Shown piece after piece: positions 17,580 through 26,283 of a stretch of DNA of 64,000 nucleotides. The number at the start of each line of letters is the position of its first letter. Positions within the stretch are counted from its first letter, which is position 1. The notes beneath the pieces were generated by a model that saw nothing but the letters and a program-made list of their open reading frames with translations, did no database searches and had not been told where the DNA came from. Origin of the DNA: CAZHVS01 sp964536015 (lineage in GTDB: Bacteria > Bacteroidota > Ignavibacteria > Ignavibacteriales > Ignavibacteriaceae); assembly GCA_964536015.1 (NCBI GenBank), contig CAZHVS010000001.1, positions 248,001 to 312,000 on the forward strand, given 5' to 3'. Both the position numbers and the translations under genes were made by a program.

Positions 17580-18289
17580 ACAACGAAAAATCAGTTATTT
17601 GGGTTACCGGTGCAAGTTCTGGAATTGGTAAAGAAATATCAAAAGAATTTGCAAGAGTAGGAGCAAAAGTTTTTGCTTCAGCAAGAAGAATGGTTGAACT
17701 TGAAAGAATTAACTCCGAATTAATTGATGAAAAAATTTCTGTAGAAATTCTTCCTTGCAATGTTGGTTCACTGCAAAATGTTGAACAGGCTGCAAAAAAA
17801 ATTCTTGCTACAGGAAGGATTGATTGTCTTATTAATAATGCCGGTATTACTTCTTTCAAATCTTCAGAAGCAAATTCTATCAACGAAATCACAGATATTA
17901 TAAACACAAATCTTTTAGGTTCTATTTATACTATTAAAAATGTACTGCCTAAAATGATTGAACAGGGAAGTGGGACAATTATAAACATTATCTCAGTTGT
18001 AGTTGAAAAAGTATTTACAAAAAGCTCTGCTTATTCAGCTTCCAAAGCAGGACTATTGGCTTATGCAAAGTCATTACGTGAAGAAGTAAGAAAGCATAAT
18101 ATTCGTGTTATTAATATTTTACCCGGTGCGACAGAAACGCCCATTTGGTCTGGTGAAATTAGAAAGCAGTATTCTGAAAGAATGATGAAACCTGCTGATA
18201 TAGCAAATCTTATTGTCTGGACATTTTTACAAAAAAATAATCTTGTTACAGAAGAGATTGTAATTCGTCCGATTCTTGGAGACTTATAA
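17576..18289 (+). CDS. SDR oxidoreductase, probable sepiapterin reductase
   Basis: The 237-residue short-chain dehydrogenase has T-G-A-S-S-G-I-G (11-18), N-N-A-G (87-90), catalytic S140, Y153 and K157 (Y-S-A-S-K), and P-G-A-T-E-T-P-I-W after the active site. R37/R38 after the second strand suggest NADPH. The C-terminus E-E-I-V-I-R-P-I-L-G-D resembles, from memory, the end of Chlorobium tepidum sepiapterin reductase. It is coupled to folE by an ATGA overlap and sits after PTPS-II, so reduction of 6-pyruvoyltetrahydropterin or sepiapterin is the best guess. A generic SDR of other specificity cannot be excluded from sequence alone. Confidence 0.75.
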   Translation: MNNEKSVIWVTGASSGIGKEISKEFARVGAKVFASARRMVELERINSELIDEKISVEILPCNVGSLQNVEQAAKKILATGRIDCLINNAGITSFKSSEANSINEITDIINTNLLGSIYTIKNVLPKMIEQGSGTIINIISVVVEKVFTKSSAYSASKAGLLAYAKSLREEVRKHNIRVINILPGATETPIWSGEIRKQYSERMMKPADIANLIVWTFLQKNNLVTEEIVIRPILGDL

Positions 18290-18322
18290 AGCTTAATTTA
18301 AGTAACTGCTTTTTAACAAATT

Positions 18323-18342
18323 TTTGACAGAAAAAAGTCAAA
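18323..18342. promoter_or_regulatory. inverted repeat upstream of glgP
   Basis: TTTGAC and GTCAAA are separated by AGAAAAAA, a perfect six-base inverted repeat about 90 bases before the glgP start in the 143-bp spacer. It could be an operator or a small hairpin. No matching second copy was found upstream of the other glycogen gene, so the support is weak. Confidence 0.25.
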
Positions 18343-18432
18343 TTTATTTTCATCCCTGATTTTTCTTCAAAAGATTATTATTTACTATATTAATAGCTGT
18401 TTTGATTTAGTTTTAATTAAAATGGAGAATTA

Positions 18433-21006
18433 ATGATAAAATTTCTTGGAACATACCAGGTAATTCCATCGTTACCAAAAAAGTTAGAAAAACTTAGAGA
18501 ACTTGCTTATAACCTTTTCTGGAGCTGGGATCAGAATACAAAAGCTTTATTCAGAAGGCTTGATAAAGATTTGTGGGAATCAACTCATCATAATCCTGTT
18601 AGAATGCTGGGTTTAATAAGTCAGGAAAGAATAGAAGAAATTGCCAATGATGATGGTTATGTAAATCATCTTAACAGGGCTTATAATAATCTTCAGGTCT
18701 ACTTAAATGAACAAACATGGTTCAGTAAAAATTTTCCTAACAAACCTAATTTTAATATCATCTATTTCTCCGCTGAATTTGGATTGACAGAATGTTTACA
18801 GACCTATTCCGGCGGACTTGGTGTTCTTGCGGGTGATCATCTAAAATCCGCCAGTGATCTTGGTCTTCCGTTAACAGGCATTGGACTTCTTTATAAAGAA
18901 GGTTATTTCCAGCAGTATCTTACTTCAGATGGATGGCAGCAGGAACGATATGAGATAAATGACTTTGAAAACCTTCCGATGAAATTAGTTTTAAATGAAA
19001 ATAATCAACCATTAACTCTTTCCGTAACACTTCCGGGAAGAGAGGTATTTTTTCAGGTGTGGAAAATACAGGTCGGCAGAGTTCCCCTTTACTTGCTTGA
19101 TACAAATGTTAGTCAGAATTCTCCACAAGACAGGAAAATAACAGAAACATTATACGGGGGAAATTCGGAAACAAGAATACAGCAGGAAATTATTCTTGGT
19201 ATTGGTGGAATCCGCACTGTGCTTGCTCTTGGAAAAGATAGAATTATCTGTCATATGAATGAGGGACACTCCGCTTTTCTTTCTCTTGAGAGAATCAGAA
19301 CTTTAATCAAAACTGAAGGTTTAACTTTTAAAGAAGCTAAAGAAGTCGGATTTTATTCAAGCATATTTACAACTCACACACCAGTACCAGCCGGTATAGA
19401 CGTTTTTTCAAATGAACTGGTAGAGAAATATTTTGGTGATTATTATCGCAATGAATTAAAAATTTCTGATAAGGAATTCTATTCACTTGGAAACTTAAAC
19501 TCTTCTTCTGCTGCAAGCAATTTTAATATGGCTCATCTTGCGATGAATATGGCTGGATACATAAATGGAGTAAGTAAACTCCACAGCACTGTTTCCAGAA
19601 AAATGTGGGCATTTGGTTTTAAAGATGTCCCTTTTAATGAAATACCAATTGACTATATTACTAATGGAGTTCATACCCGCTCTCATATATCCAGAGAAAT
19701 GGAAGAATTATTATTACAATATGTTGGTGATAAGTGGATTCATAATCCTCTTCATCCGAATTTATTGGACGCGATTGAAGAAATTCCTCTTGAGGAGCTA
19801 TGGAGAATTCATGAAAGAAGAAGAGAGCGACTTGTAGCTTTTGCACGAAGAAGGCTAATAAAACAAGTCAAAGAGAGAGGAGGCAGTTTAAAGGAATTAC
19901 AGGAAGCCTCTGAAATACTGAACCCTAATGCTTTAACAATTGGATTTGCAAGGAGATTTGCAACTTATAAAAGAGCTACATTAATATTTCGTGATGTTGA
20001 TAGACTTGCTGATCTTTTAAATAATCCTCATTTTCCGGTTCAATTAATTATTGCTGGTAAAGCTCATCCTCAGGATGACCAGGGAAAAGAATTAATTCAG
20101 GAAATTTACCAGTTCTCTCTTGAAGAAAGATTCCGTAAAAAAATTGTCTTCCTTGAAAACTACGATATGAATGTTGCAAGGTATCTTGTCCAGGGTTGTG
20201 ATGTCTGGTTAAATACTCCTCGCAGACCTCTAGAAGCAAGCGGAACTTCTGGAATGAAAGTTATTGCAAATGGTGGTTTAAATTTAAGTATTCTTGATGG
20301 CTGGTGGGATGAAGGATATTCACCTGAAGTTGGCTGGAAAATTGGCAACCGTGAAGAATATGCAGATATTGAATACCAAGATGAAGTTGAATCAAGGCAA
20401 CTTTATAATACTCTTGAAAGAGAAATTATTCCTTTGTTCTATCAACGGGGTGAAGACAGATTCCCACGCGGTTGGATGAAAATGGTCAAAGCATCAATGA
20501 TCAATCTTGGTTCTTTCTTTAATACACATAGAATGGTTAAAGAATATTTTGAAAAATTTTATCTGCCTGCTTACAATAACAGACAGGATATTATGGCAAA
20601 AGGCTGGGATTATGCAAAAGAATTAGCCGCTTGGAAAGAAAATATTGTTAGAAACTGGAATCAGATTAAAATAGAAAAAATCAGTACAATTGAAGAACGA
20701 GTTGATATACTTGTTGGACAGAATTATGAAGTTGAAGCCGAAGTTTTTCTTGGGGATCTAACTCCAGATGATGTGGAGGTTCAATTATATTTTGGCCTTG
20801 TTGACAAACAAACAGACCCGGCAAACAATTCTACTGAAACGATGAATCTTAAAAATAAAAAACAGAACGGAAAATCAGTTTACAAGTACTCCGGATTTAT
20901 CAAATGCCAGGAAAGTGGACTGCATGGTTATACTATTCGTATTTTACCTAAACACAGTTTGATGATTCATCCTTATGAACTTGGAAGAGTATTCTGGGCT
21001 AAGTAA
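18433..21006 (+). CDS. glgP: alpha-glucan (glycogen/maltodextrin) phosphorylase
   Basis: The 857-residue protein belongs to the GT35 branch typified by Thermotoga-type phosphorylases with an N-terminal DUF3417 region (L-A-Y-N-L-F-W-S-W-D in residues 28-37). It continues with F-S-A-E-F-G-L-T-E, G-G-L-G-V-L-A-G-D-H-L-K, H-M-N-E-G-H-S-A-F and the PLP-lysine segment E-A-S-G-T-S-G-M-K, then N-G-G-L-N-L-S-I-L-D-G-W-W. It releases glucose-1-phosphate from storage glucan in the cytoplasm. A GGAG ribosome site precedes the ATG. It is separated from the biopterin genes by a 143-bp spacer and probably has its own promoter. Confidence 0.95.
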   Translation: MIKFLGTYQVIPSLPKKLEKLRELAYNLFWSWDQNTKALFRRLDKDLWESTHHNPVRMLGLISQERIEEIANDDGYVNHLNRAYNNLQVYLNEQTWFSKNFPNKPNFNIIYFSAEFGLTECLQTYSGGLGVLAGDHLKSASDLGLPLTGIGLLYKEGYFQQYLTSDGWQQERYEINDFENLPMKLVLNENNQPLTLSVTLPGREVFFQVWKIQVGRVPLYLLDTNVSQNSPQDRKITETLYGGNSETRIQQEIILGIGGIRTVLALGKDRIICHMNEGHSAFLSLERIRTLIKTEGLTFKEAKEVGFYSSIFTTHTPVPAGIDVFSNELVEKYFGDYYRNELKISDKEFYSLGNLNSSSAASNFNMAHLAMNMAGYINGVSKLHSTVSRKMWAFGFKDVPFNEIPIDYITNGVHTRSHISREMEELLLQYVGDKWIHNPLHPNLLDAIEEIPLEELWRIHERRRERLVAFARRRLIKQVKERGGSLKELQEASEILNPNALTIGFARRFATYKRATLIFRDVDRLADLLNNPHFPVQLIIAGKAHPQDDQGKELIQEIYQFSLEERFRKKIVFLENYDMNVARYLVQGCDVWLNTPRRPLEASGTSGMKVIANGGLNLSILDGWWDEGYSPEVGWKIGNREEYADIEYQDEVESRQLYNTLEREIIPLFYQRGEDRFPRGWMKMVKASMINLGSFFNTHRMVKEYFEKFYLPAYNNRQDIMAKGWDYAKELAAWKENIVRNWNQIKIEKISTIEERVDILVGQNYEVEAEVFLGDLTPDDVEVQLYFGLVDKQTDPANNSTETMNLKNKKQNGKSVYKYSGFIKCQESGLHGYTIRILPKHSLMIHPYELGRVFWAK

Positions 21007-21066
21007 TTTAGTTTATTGATAAACGGATTTAGTTAATTAAATTGCTTTTGTTAATTTATTGATTTA

Positions 21067-22038
21067 ATGATTCTTGAAACTTTAGATACTAAAAAGAAAG
21101 ACATCTTTATTTACTCTGAAAATAAATTCGATCTTAAGAATAATTTCAGATTGATAAATAAAGATGATCTTCAAAGATCACCGGTTAAAATTCATTTTAA
21201 CGATGTATGTAATTATCTGAATGAGGACTCACCAAAAAGCCTTATACTTTATCGTCTGTTAACAAACCTTCCTTATTATGATCTAAACTTTATAAAATAT
21301 GGAATCCCTGTATTAATTAATGGAAATGATGAAATTATACATTTCGACCCGGTTTTTGCAATAAAGGAATTAGAAGAATATTCAAGGCTGATTGAGTTTC
21401 CAGATCTTCGATTTCGAATTCAACAGATTGGATTAATCTCCTACGGAAAGAGGCTTAATAAAACTAATTTTTCTGAAGTATATTGCTTTGATCTTGATTC
21501 ACTTGAAGCAAAATGGCAGAACGACAGAGTTTTTGGTGAAATTATTTTTGCTTTCAATGAAATTAATTTTGATAAAGTTTATGATCCTGAAGAAATAAAA
21601 AGAGAAACTATTTTACAAACTTCTACATCTAAGTTTACAAAAGTCAATGCTCTTACATCTGATAATGAATTGGTTGAAGAAGATAAAAATTTTCATCCTG
21701 AAAATGTTAAAACTTTATCGGCAATAAGTATTGAATCTCCTTCAAATAAAAACAAGTCTCCAAAACATGTTCAGTTAATAGAAAAACTTGATGATGAAGC
21801 TGGAGGAAAATCACCTTCCGTAGGTAAACCAATTCTTAGTAAAAAAGAAAAACAGAGTACACTGGGACAGTTTATTAAAAAAATTAAAACCGATGTAACT
21901 GAACAAAAAATAAAAGAACAATCACCAGTTAAGCAGCCAAACCAGGTAATTGATCTTTTTAAATCTTCAAAATCTTTTCAGGAATATTTACTTGAACGGG
22001 GAAAGAAACAGGTTGTACTTAAATTAAAAAATAGGTAA
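21067..22038 (+). CDS. hypothetical protein, charged with disordered C-terminal part
   Basis: This 323-residue protein has no signal peptide or membrane segment. The N-terminal 180 residues look folded (alternating hydrophobic and charged, with P-V-L-I-N-G-N-D-E-I-I-H-F-D-P-V-F-A) and the remaining part is rich in K, E and S with little hydrophobic content, ending in a short R-G-K-K-Q-V-V-L-K-L basic tail. I do not recognise a family. It starts 60 bases after glgP without a clear ribosome site. A cytoplasmic location is inferred. Confidence 0.55.
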   Translation: MILETLDTKKKDIFIYSENKFDLKNNFRLINKDDLQRSPVKIHFNDVCNYLNEDSPKSLILYRLLTNLPYYDLNFIKYGIPVLINGNDEIIHFDPVFAIKELEEYSRLIEFPDLRFRIQQIGLISYGKRLNKTNFSEVYCFDLDSLEAKWQNDRVFGEIIFAFNEINFDKVYDPEEIKRETILQTSTSKFTKVNALTSDNELVEEDKNFHPENVKTLSAISIESPSNKNKSPKHVQLIEKLDDEAGGKSPSVGKPILSKKEKQSTLGQFIKKIKTDVTEQKIKEQSPVKQPNQVIDLFKSSKSFQEYLLERGKKQVVLKLKNR

Positions 22039-22328
22039 ACCTTTTCTAAGTGTTGGAGGTTTTAAAATATTTTATTAAGTTCTTTTAGAAGAAAAAGAGC
22101 TTTATGGAATTTATCCTTAAATATTTTCTTTTCAAGAACAGCTTATTGGAAGCTATCTTTCTCTCGCTAAAATTCTCTTTAAATTCCATTCCTTTGAAAA
22201 ACGATATATTAATATCAAAAAATTGTCTTCTTGATTTAATTAGTGTCAGAAAAATTTCGAAATAATTATGAGGTATTAATGTTTGAAATAGTAACTTTCC
22301 GGGCAGCACAAAAAAAACTTATTTCATT
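22039..22328. other. 290-bp spacer between the unknown gene and the T9SS cargo gene
   Basis: No RNA gene or convincing protein is seen. TGGAATTTA (about 22106) and TAAATTCCA (about 22180) form a distant nine-base inverted repeat. The short frame starting ATG at 22105 (53 codons) has no ribosome site and no family resemblance. The last 42 bases continue the reading frame of the next gene upstream of its first usable start. Confidence 0.4.
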
Positions 22329-24032
22329 TTGTTTTTGACTTTTATTCTTATTAATTGTCCATTGTTTTCGCAAAATAATAGAAATAGTTTCGATGCTTAT
22401 AGACTATTTGTAAACAAACTCGATATTTCATTTAATAAAACTGGAGTCATCGGTGATGTATCTGTTGCAGGACCGCTGGGTGGGAACCCTTATTCTGGTG
22501 GATTGATTGATGATAAATATTTCTTGTATTCAGGCGGTTTTGTTTTAAGTGGTATTTCAGATGGAGTTACATGGGTGAACGGAGTTGCTTCAAATCGAAG
22601 AATTAGTGATTACATTCCGGGACCGGTTGGTTCAAACAGAAACGATTTAAGAAATCATCTCTATTTTTTGGATAGTAGAAATGATGAATTGTGGTCCGAT
22701 TGGAAAGATGCAGTAAGTCTTGGTGCAGATTTTTATGATGGTGATAAAGATGGAATTTACAATCCTGTTGATAAAAACTTAAATGGCAAATGGGATGTAA
22801 ATGAAGATAAACCTGATTTTATTTGCAGAGCAAATCTTTGGTGTGTTTATAATGATGGGATGCCCTCTGAAGTAAGATATTTTTTTAACGTTGCACCCCA
22901 AGGAATAGAGATACAGCAAACTGTTTTTGTACAGTCTGCATCAAATTACTTAAACAATGTTATTTTTATTCGATACAGGATAATTAATCGTGGACTTGTA
23001 ACTGATGAAATGGATTCTTGTTACTTCTCAATTTGGTCAGACCCGGAAATTGGTGACTTGTACGATGACCTTTCGGGATGCGATACAACATTAAACCTTG
23101 GCTTTTGTTACAATGATGGTTCAGATATGTCTTTTGGAAATAACCCGCCAGCATTCGGTACTCAATTGGTTCAAGGACCGGTTTCTTATATTCCGGGGAA
23201 AACTTATATTGATTTGAACCTAAATAATAAGTTTGATTTTAAAATTGATATACCTCTTGACACAGCATATAGATATAAAGGTCTTCATGGAGTAGATACA
23301 ATAGTTGGTGCAAAAAATCTTGAGATTTTCTCTTATATAGCTTCAAATCATGGTTATCCACCACCTCCTATTCCTGATCAAGCAAATAATTATCGAAACC
23401 TGCAGCTTGGATTGCAAAAACATGGGGTTAAGGTTAATCCTTGTGATATTGATTTTGGATCAGTTTATCCTCCATCTGATTGTAATAAAGTTAATCCGTT
23501 ATTTTGGTTCTCAGGAGATCCGGTCTCTAAAACAGGTTGGATTGATGAAACTGCAAATGACAAAAGAATGATGACTAATGTTGGTCCATTCAAGTTAATA
23601 AAAGATGAACCACAGGATATAATTGTAGCATATATTGCTGTAAGAGGTACAGATGCACTGAACTCAATTACCGAGATGAAAAGAATTGCTAAGTCTACAC
23701 CATTATTTGTTAAAAAAAACTTTGGAATAAATATTCCTTCCTCTGAAGATACGAAAATGGAAATAGTGAACACTTTCAATCTCGAACAGAATTATCCAAA
23801 TCCTTTTAATCCGGGCACGACAATAAATTATGAACTTGCAAAAGAAGAAAAAGTAGCAATAAAGGTATATGATTTATTAGGAAATGAAATAGCGACACTT
23901 ATTGAAGAAGTAAAACCGGCGGGAAAATACACAATCAATTTTGATGGAAGCAAACTTTCAAGTGGAGTATATTTTTATCGGTTAATTTCTTCCAGCAAGA
24001 TTTTATCACGAAAGATGATTCTTCTTAAGTAA
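22329..24032 (+). CDS. secreted protein with T9SS type A sorting domain
   Basis: The 567-residue protein begins at a TTG with a hydrophobic signal peptide ending near L-F-S-Q, but the frame stays open upstream and reads T-K-K-T-Y-F-I-L-F just before the TTG, which looks like the missing basic part of the signal. The body has beta-rich segments and an acidic D-x-D-x-D-G-type run at about 138-160 (D-G-D-K-D-G-I-Y-N-P-V-D) that may bind calcium. Residues about 485-567 are a T9SS sorting domain: N-Y-P-N-P-F-N-P, V-Y-D-L-L-G-N-E-I, S-G-V-Y-F-Y-R-L and a final K-M-I-L-L-K. It is exported by Sec and then passed to the cell surface by T9SS. The function of the body is unknown. Confidence 0.82.
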   Translation: MFLTFILINCPLFSQNNRNSFDAYRLFVNKLDISFNKTGVIGDVSVAGPLGGNPYSGGLIDDKYFLYSGGFVLSGISDGVTWVNGVASNRRISDYIPGPVGSNRNDLRNHLYFLDSRNDELWSDWKDAVSLGADFYDGDKDGIYNPVDKNLNGKWDVNEDKPDFICRANLWCVYNDGMPSEVRYFFNVAPQGIEIQQTVFVQSASNYLNNVIFIRYRIINRGLVTDEMDSCYFSIWSDPEIGDLYDDLSGCDTTLNLGFCYNDGSDMSFGNNPPAFGTQLVQGPVSYIPGKTYIDLNLNNKFDFKIDIPLDTAYRYKGLHGVDTIVGAKNLEIFSYIASNHGYPPPPIPDQANNYRNLQLGLQKHGVKVNPCDIDFGSVYPPSDCNKVNPLFWFSGDPVSKTGWIDETANDKRMMTNVGPFKLIKDEPQDIIVAYIAVRGTDALNSITEMKRIAKSTPLFVKKNFGINIPSSEDTKMEIVNTFNLEQNYPNPFNPGTTINYELAKEEKVAIKVYDLLGNEIATLIEEVKPAGKYTINFDGSKLSSGVYFYRLISSSKILSRKMILLK

Positions 24033-25130
24033 TTATATCAGTTTATAAATTTCTTCTGCTTTAATTAATTCCATACAATTTGGTTTGAAGTCACATTTTT
24101 CTTTATAACAAATCAGACAGCTTATGTCAGGAATTACTTTAATTATTCTTCCGTAGTCTTCGATTTCATTATGTGAAGTCGGACCGAAAAAACATATTAC
24201 TTTTTTCTTTAATGCAGTAGCGGTATGAAGTGCAAGTGTATCACCCGTAATAAAAACATCAGATAAATTTACTAAAGCAAAAAATTGGCGTAAAGTGTTA
24301 TCCGTACCAGTATCAATTAAAAATGGAAATTCTTCTAGAAGAAGACGATTTCGTTCCTTCTCCTCCTGCCCTCCATAAATTAATATACCTATATTTTTAT
24401 CTCTTGATAAAAGTTTAATCAAATCTCTGAATCCATCCAGCCGCCATTGTTTAAACTGCCATCTGTCGCTCGCTCCTGTATTTAAACCGATTATTCTCTT
24501 AAATTTTTTCAAATCATTTTTTTCAGAAAAAGTTTTTGCAAACTCAAGCTCATTATCAGTAAGATTAATTATTATTTCATCTTTCTCATAATTCAGTCCT
24601 ACGATTTCATGTAAAATTTGCTGATAAGTTTTAGTGTTTAATTTTTTAATGTCATCAAAGCAGCCCATTTCAAGCCATTCAATTGCCTTCCTGTCTACAG
24701 GAACAACTTTTCCATTCTGATTTAATACAAAACCTTTTTTAACTTTCGATTTTATTATTGAAGCAAAAGCTGAACTAGTTGGAGAAGCATCAGGATGAAT
24801 CAATAAATCAAATTTTTCAGTCTGAAGTCTGACAAGCGTTTCATTCTTTTCATAAATTAAAAGTGAATCGACTAAATGATTATTTAAAAAAATTGGTGCT
24901 GAATTTTGTTTCGTAAACCAGCTTATATGGCTTTGAGGATATTTCTTCTTTAAAGCGTGCAAAATAGATGTAGTCCTCAGAACATCTCCAACAGCATCAA
25001 ATTTGATTATTAGTATTTTAAACTTAACGGGTTCATAATATTTACAGTCATTGCATTTAATACCTTCCAGTTTAGCTGGTTTGCACGGACGATCACCCGC
25101 GTAATGTTTACAATCAGTTTTTAAAATCAT
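24033..25130 (-). CDS. GT9 family glycosyltransferase (heptosyltransferase-like) with Cys-rich N-terminus
   Basis: The 365-residue protein has a GT9 core: I-L-I-I-K-F-D-A-V-G-D-V-L-R-T at about 43-57, G-L-N-T-G-A-S-D-R-W mid-protein, G-D-T-L-A-L-H-T-A-T-A and F-F-G-P-T near the end. GT9 enzymes transfer heptose or related sugars to LPS core. Before the core sits an unusual 38-residue extension with C7, C15, C25 and C28, which could bind a metal. The tail has C-L-I-C-Y-K-E-K-C typical of GT9. It overlaps the GT4 gene by four bases and ends tail-to-tail with the T9SS gene with no base between the stops. Confidence 0.85.
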   Translation of the reverse strand: MILKTDCKHYAGDRPCKPAKLEGIKCNDCKYYEPVKFKILIIKFDAVGDVLRTTSILHALKKKYPQSHISWFTKQNSAPIFLNNHLVDSLLIYEKNETLVRLQTEKFDLLIHPDASPTSSAFASIIKSKVKKGFVLNQNGKVVPVDRKAIEWLEMGCFDDIKKLNTKTYQQILHEIVGLNYEKDEIIINLTDNELEFAKTFSEKNDLKKFKRIIGLNTGASDRWQFKQWRLDGFRDLIKLLSRDKNIGILIYGGQEEKERNRLLLEEFPFLIDTGTDNTLRQFFALVNLSDVFITGDTLALHTATALKKKVICFFGPTSHNEIEDYGRIIKVIPDISCLICYKEKCDFKPNCMELIKAEEIYKLI

Positions 25131-26281
25131 TTTTTTATATCCTCAATAATCTGGTTGAAGAGGTTTGGAATTCTTGAAAAAGCATTATCATTTAACCTGT
25201 TTTTAATATTTTCTCTGAAATTAATTTCATCTTTTAATTTGAGAAAATTAAAAATTCCATTTGCAATTTCCTCAGGTGAATCTGGCTTTACAATTATTCC
25301 TGTTTTATTCGGTTCAATTGATTCTGTCAATCCGCCAACATCAGTAACAAGAACGGGTTTTATAAATCCATATGCTACATTTAATATCCCACTTTGTGTA
25401 CCACTTCTGTATGGAAGAACAACAAGGTCTGCTACAGAATAATATTTATAAACATCTTCATTTGCAATGTACTTGTTTTCAATAATAACTTTGTTTTCAA
25501 GGTTTAATTTTTTTATCTGTTCTTTATAAATATTGATGTCATCATAAGATTCACCGGCAACTAATAATTTTATGAAATCATATTTCTTACAAACTTCATT
25601 AAAGGCATCAATCAATAAATCAAGTCCTTTATATTTTCTTATGTAACCAAAAAATAAAAGCACAAACTCATTCTCTTCAATGCCAAACTCTTTTTTCAGT
25701 TCTGCAGGATTTTTCTTATCATTAATTTTGTAACAATCATAAATGGGCAATTCGGATTTATATACTTTTCTTCCTTTTAATATTGGTTGTAGTTCTTTTT
25801 CTACTTTACCAGAAAGTGTTAAAAATGCTTTTGCATTTTTAAGTCCTATTTTGCTTAAACTGAATTCAATTTTTCCTTCATCATGCGAGATAAAATTTTC
25901 TGTTATAAAAATAATTCTGTTTTTTAGACTCTTTTTGATGAATTGAGATATCGCAAAATGACAAGGAGCAAAAAATGGATGCCACCAATCGAAAATAATT
26001 AAATCAGGATTTTCATTATTTATTTTCGCCGCTACTATTATCCAATTAATAGGATTAATTGAATTAACCACTCGTTCATTTGGAATTTTTTTTATTGATT
26101 CTTTACTTACATCAAACTGTGTTGTGCCCGGGAAAAGGAAGGATGGATATAATAACTTGTAATTAAAAACTTTTACATCGAAATCTGATTTAAGTGCTTC
26201 AAATAAAGATGAAACGAACAGTGAATTGCCACCGCGGTAAGGATAAGCAGGACCAATTATAATAATTTTCTTTTTGTACAT
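25127..26281 (-). CDS. GT4 family glycosyltransferase
   Basis: The 384-residue GT-B protein has G-P-A-Y-P-Y-R-G-G-N-S at the N-terminus (donor-domain glycine loop), L-L-F-F-G-Y-I-R-K-Y-K-G-L-D-L-L-I-D in the middle and the GT4 end pattern V-L-P-Y-R-S-G-T-Q-S-G-I, then V-L-V-T-D-V-G-G-L-T-E. It transfers a sugar from a nucleotide or lipid-linked donor, probably in cell-surface polysaccharide synthesis. It lies between the beta-lactamase-like gene (two bases away) and the GT9 gene (overlap), all on one transcript. Confidence 0.88.
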   Translation of the reverse strand: MYKKKIIIIGPAYPYRGGNSLFVSSLFEALKSDFDVKVFNYKLLYPSFLFPGTTQFDVSKESIKKIPNERVVNSINPINWIIVAAKINNENPDLIIFDWWHPFFAPCHFAISQFIKKSLKNRIIFITENFISHDEGKIEFSLSKIGLKNAKAFLTLSGKVEKELQPILKGRKVYKSELPIYDCYKINDKKNPAELKKEFGIEENEFVLLFFGYIRKYKGLDLLIDAFNEVCKKYDFIKLLVAGESYDDINIYKEQIKKLNLENKVIIENKYIANEDVYKYYSVADLVVLPYRSGTQSGILNVAYGFIKPVLVTDVGGLTESIEPNKTGIIVKPDSPEEIANGIFNFLKLKDEINFRENIKNRLNDNAFSRIPNLFNQIIEDIKK

Positions 26282-26283
26282 TA

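Noticed and set aside
22085..22309. Minus-strand 74-codon frame in the spacer before the T9SS gene
   Set aside because: No ribosome site, no family, low-complexity AT-rich content, and it faces a plus-strand gene; also the plus-strand 53-codon frame at 22105 has no support.
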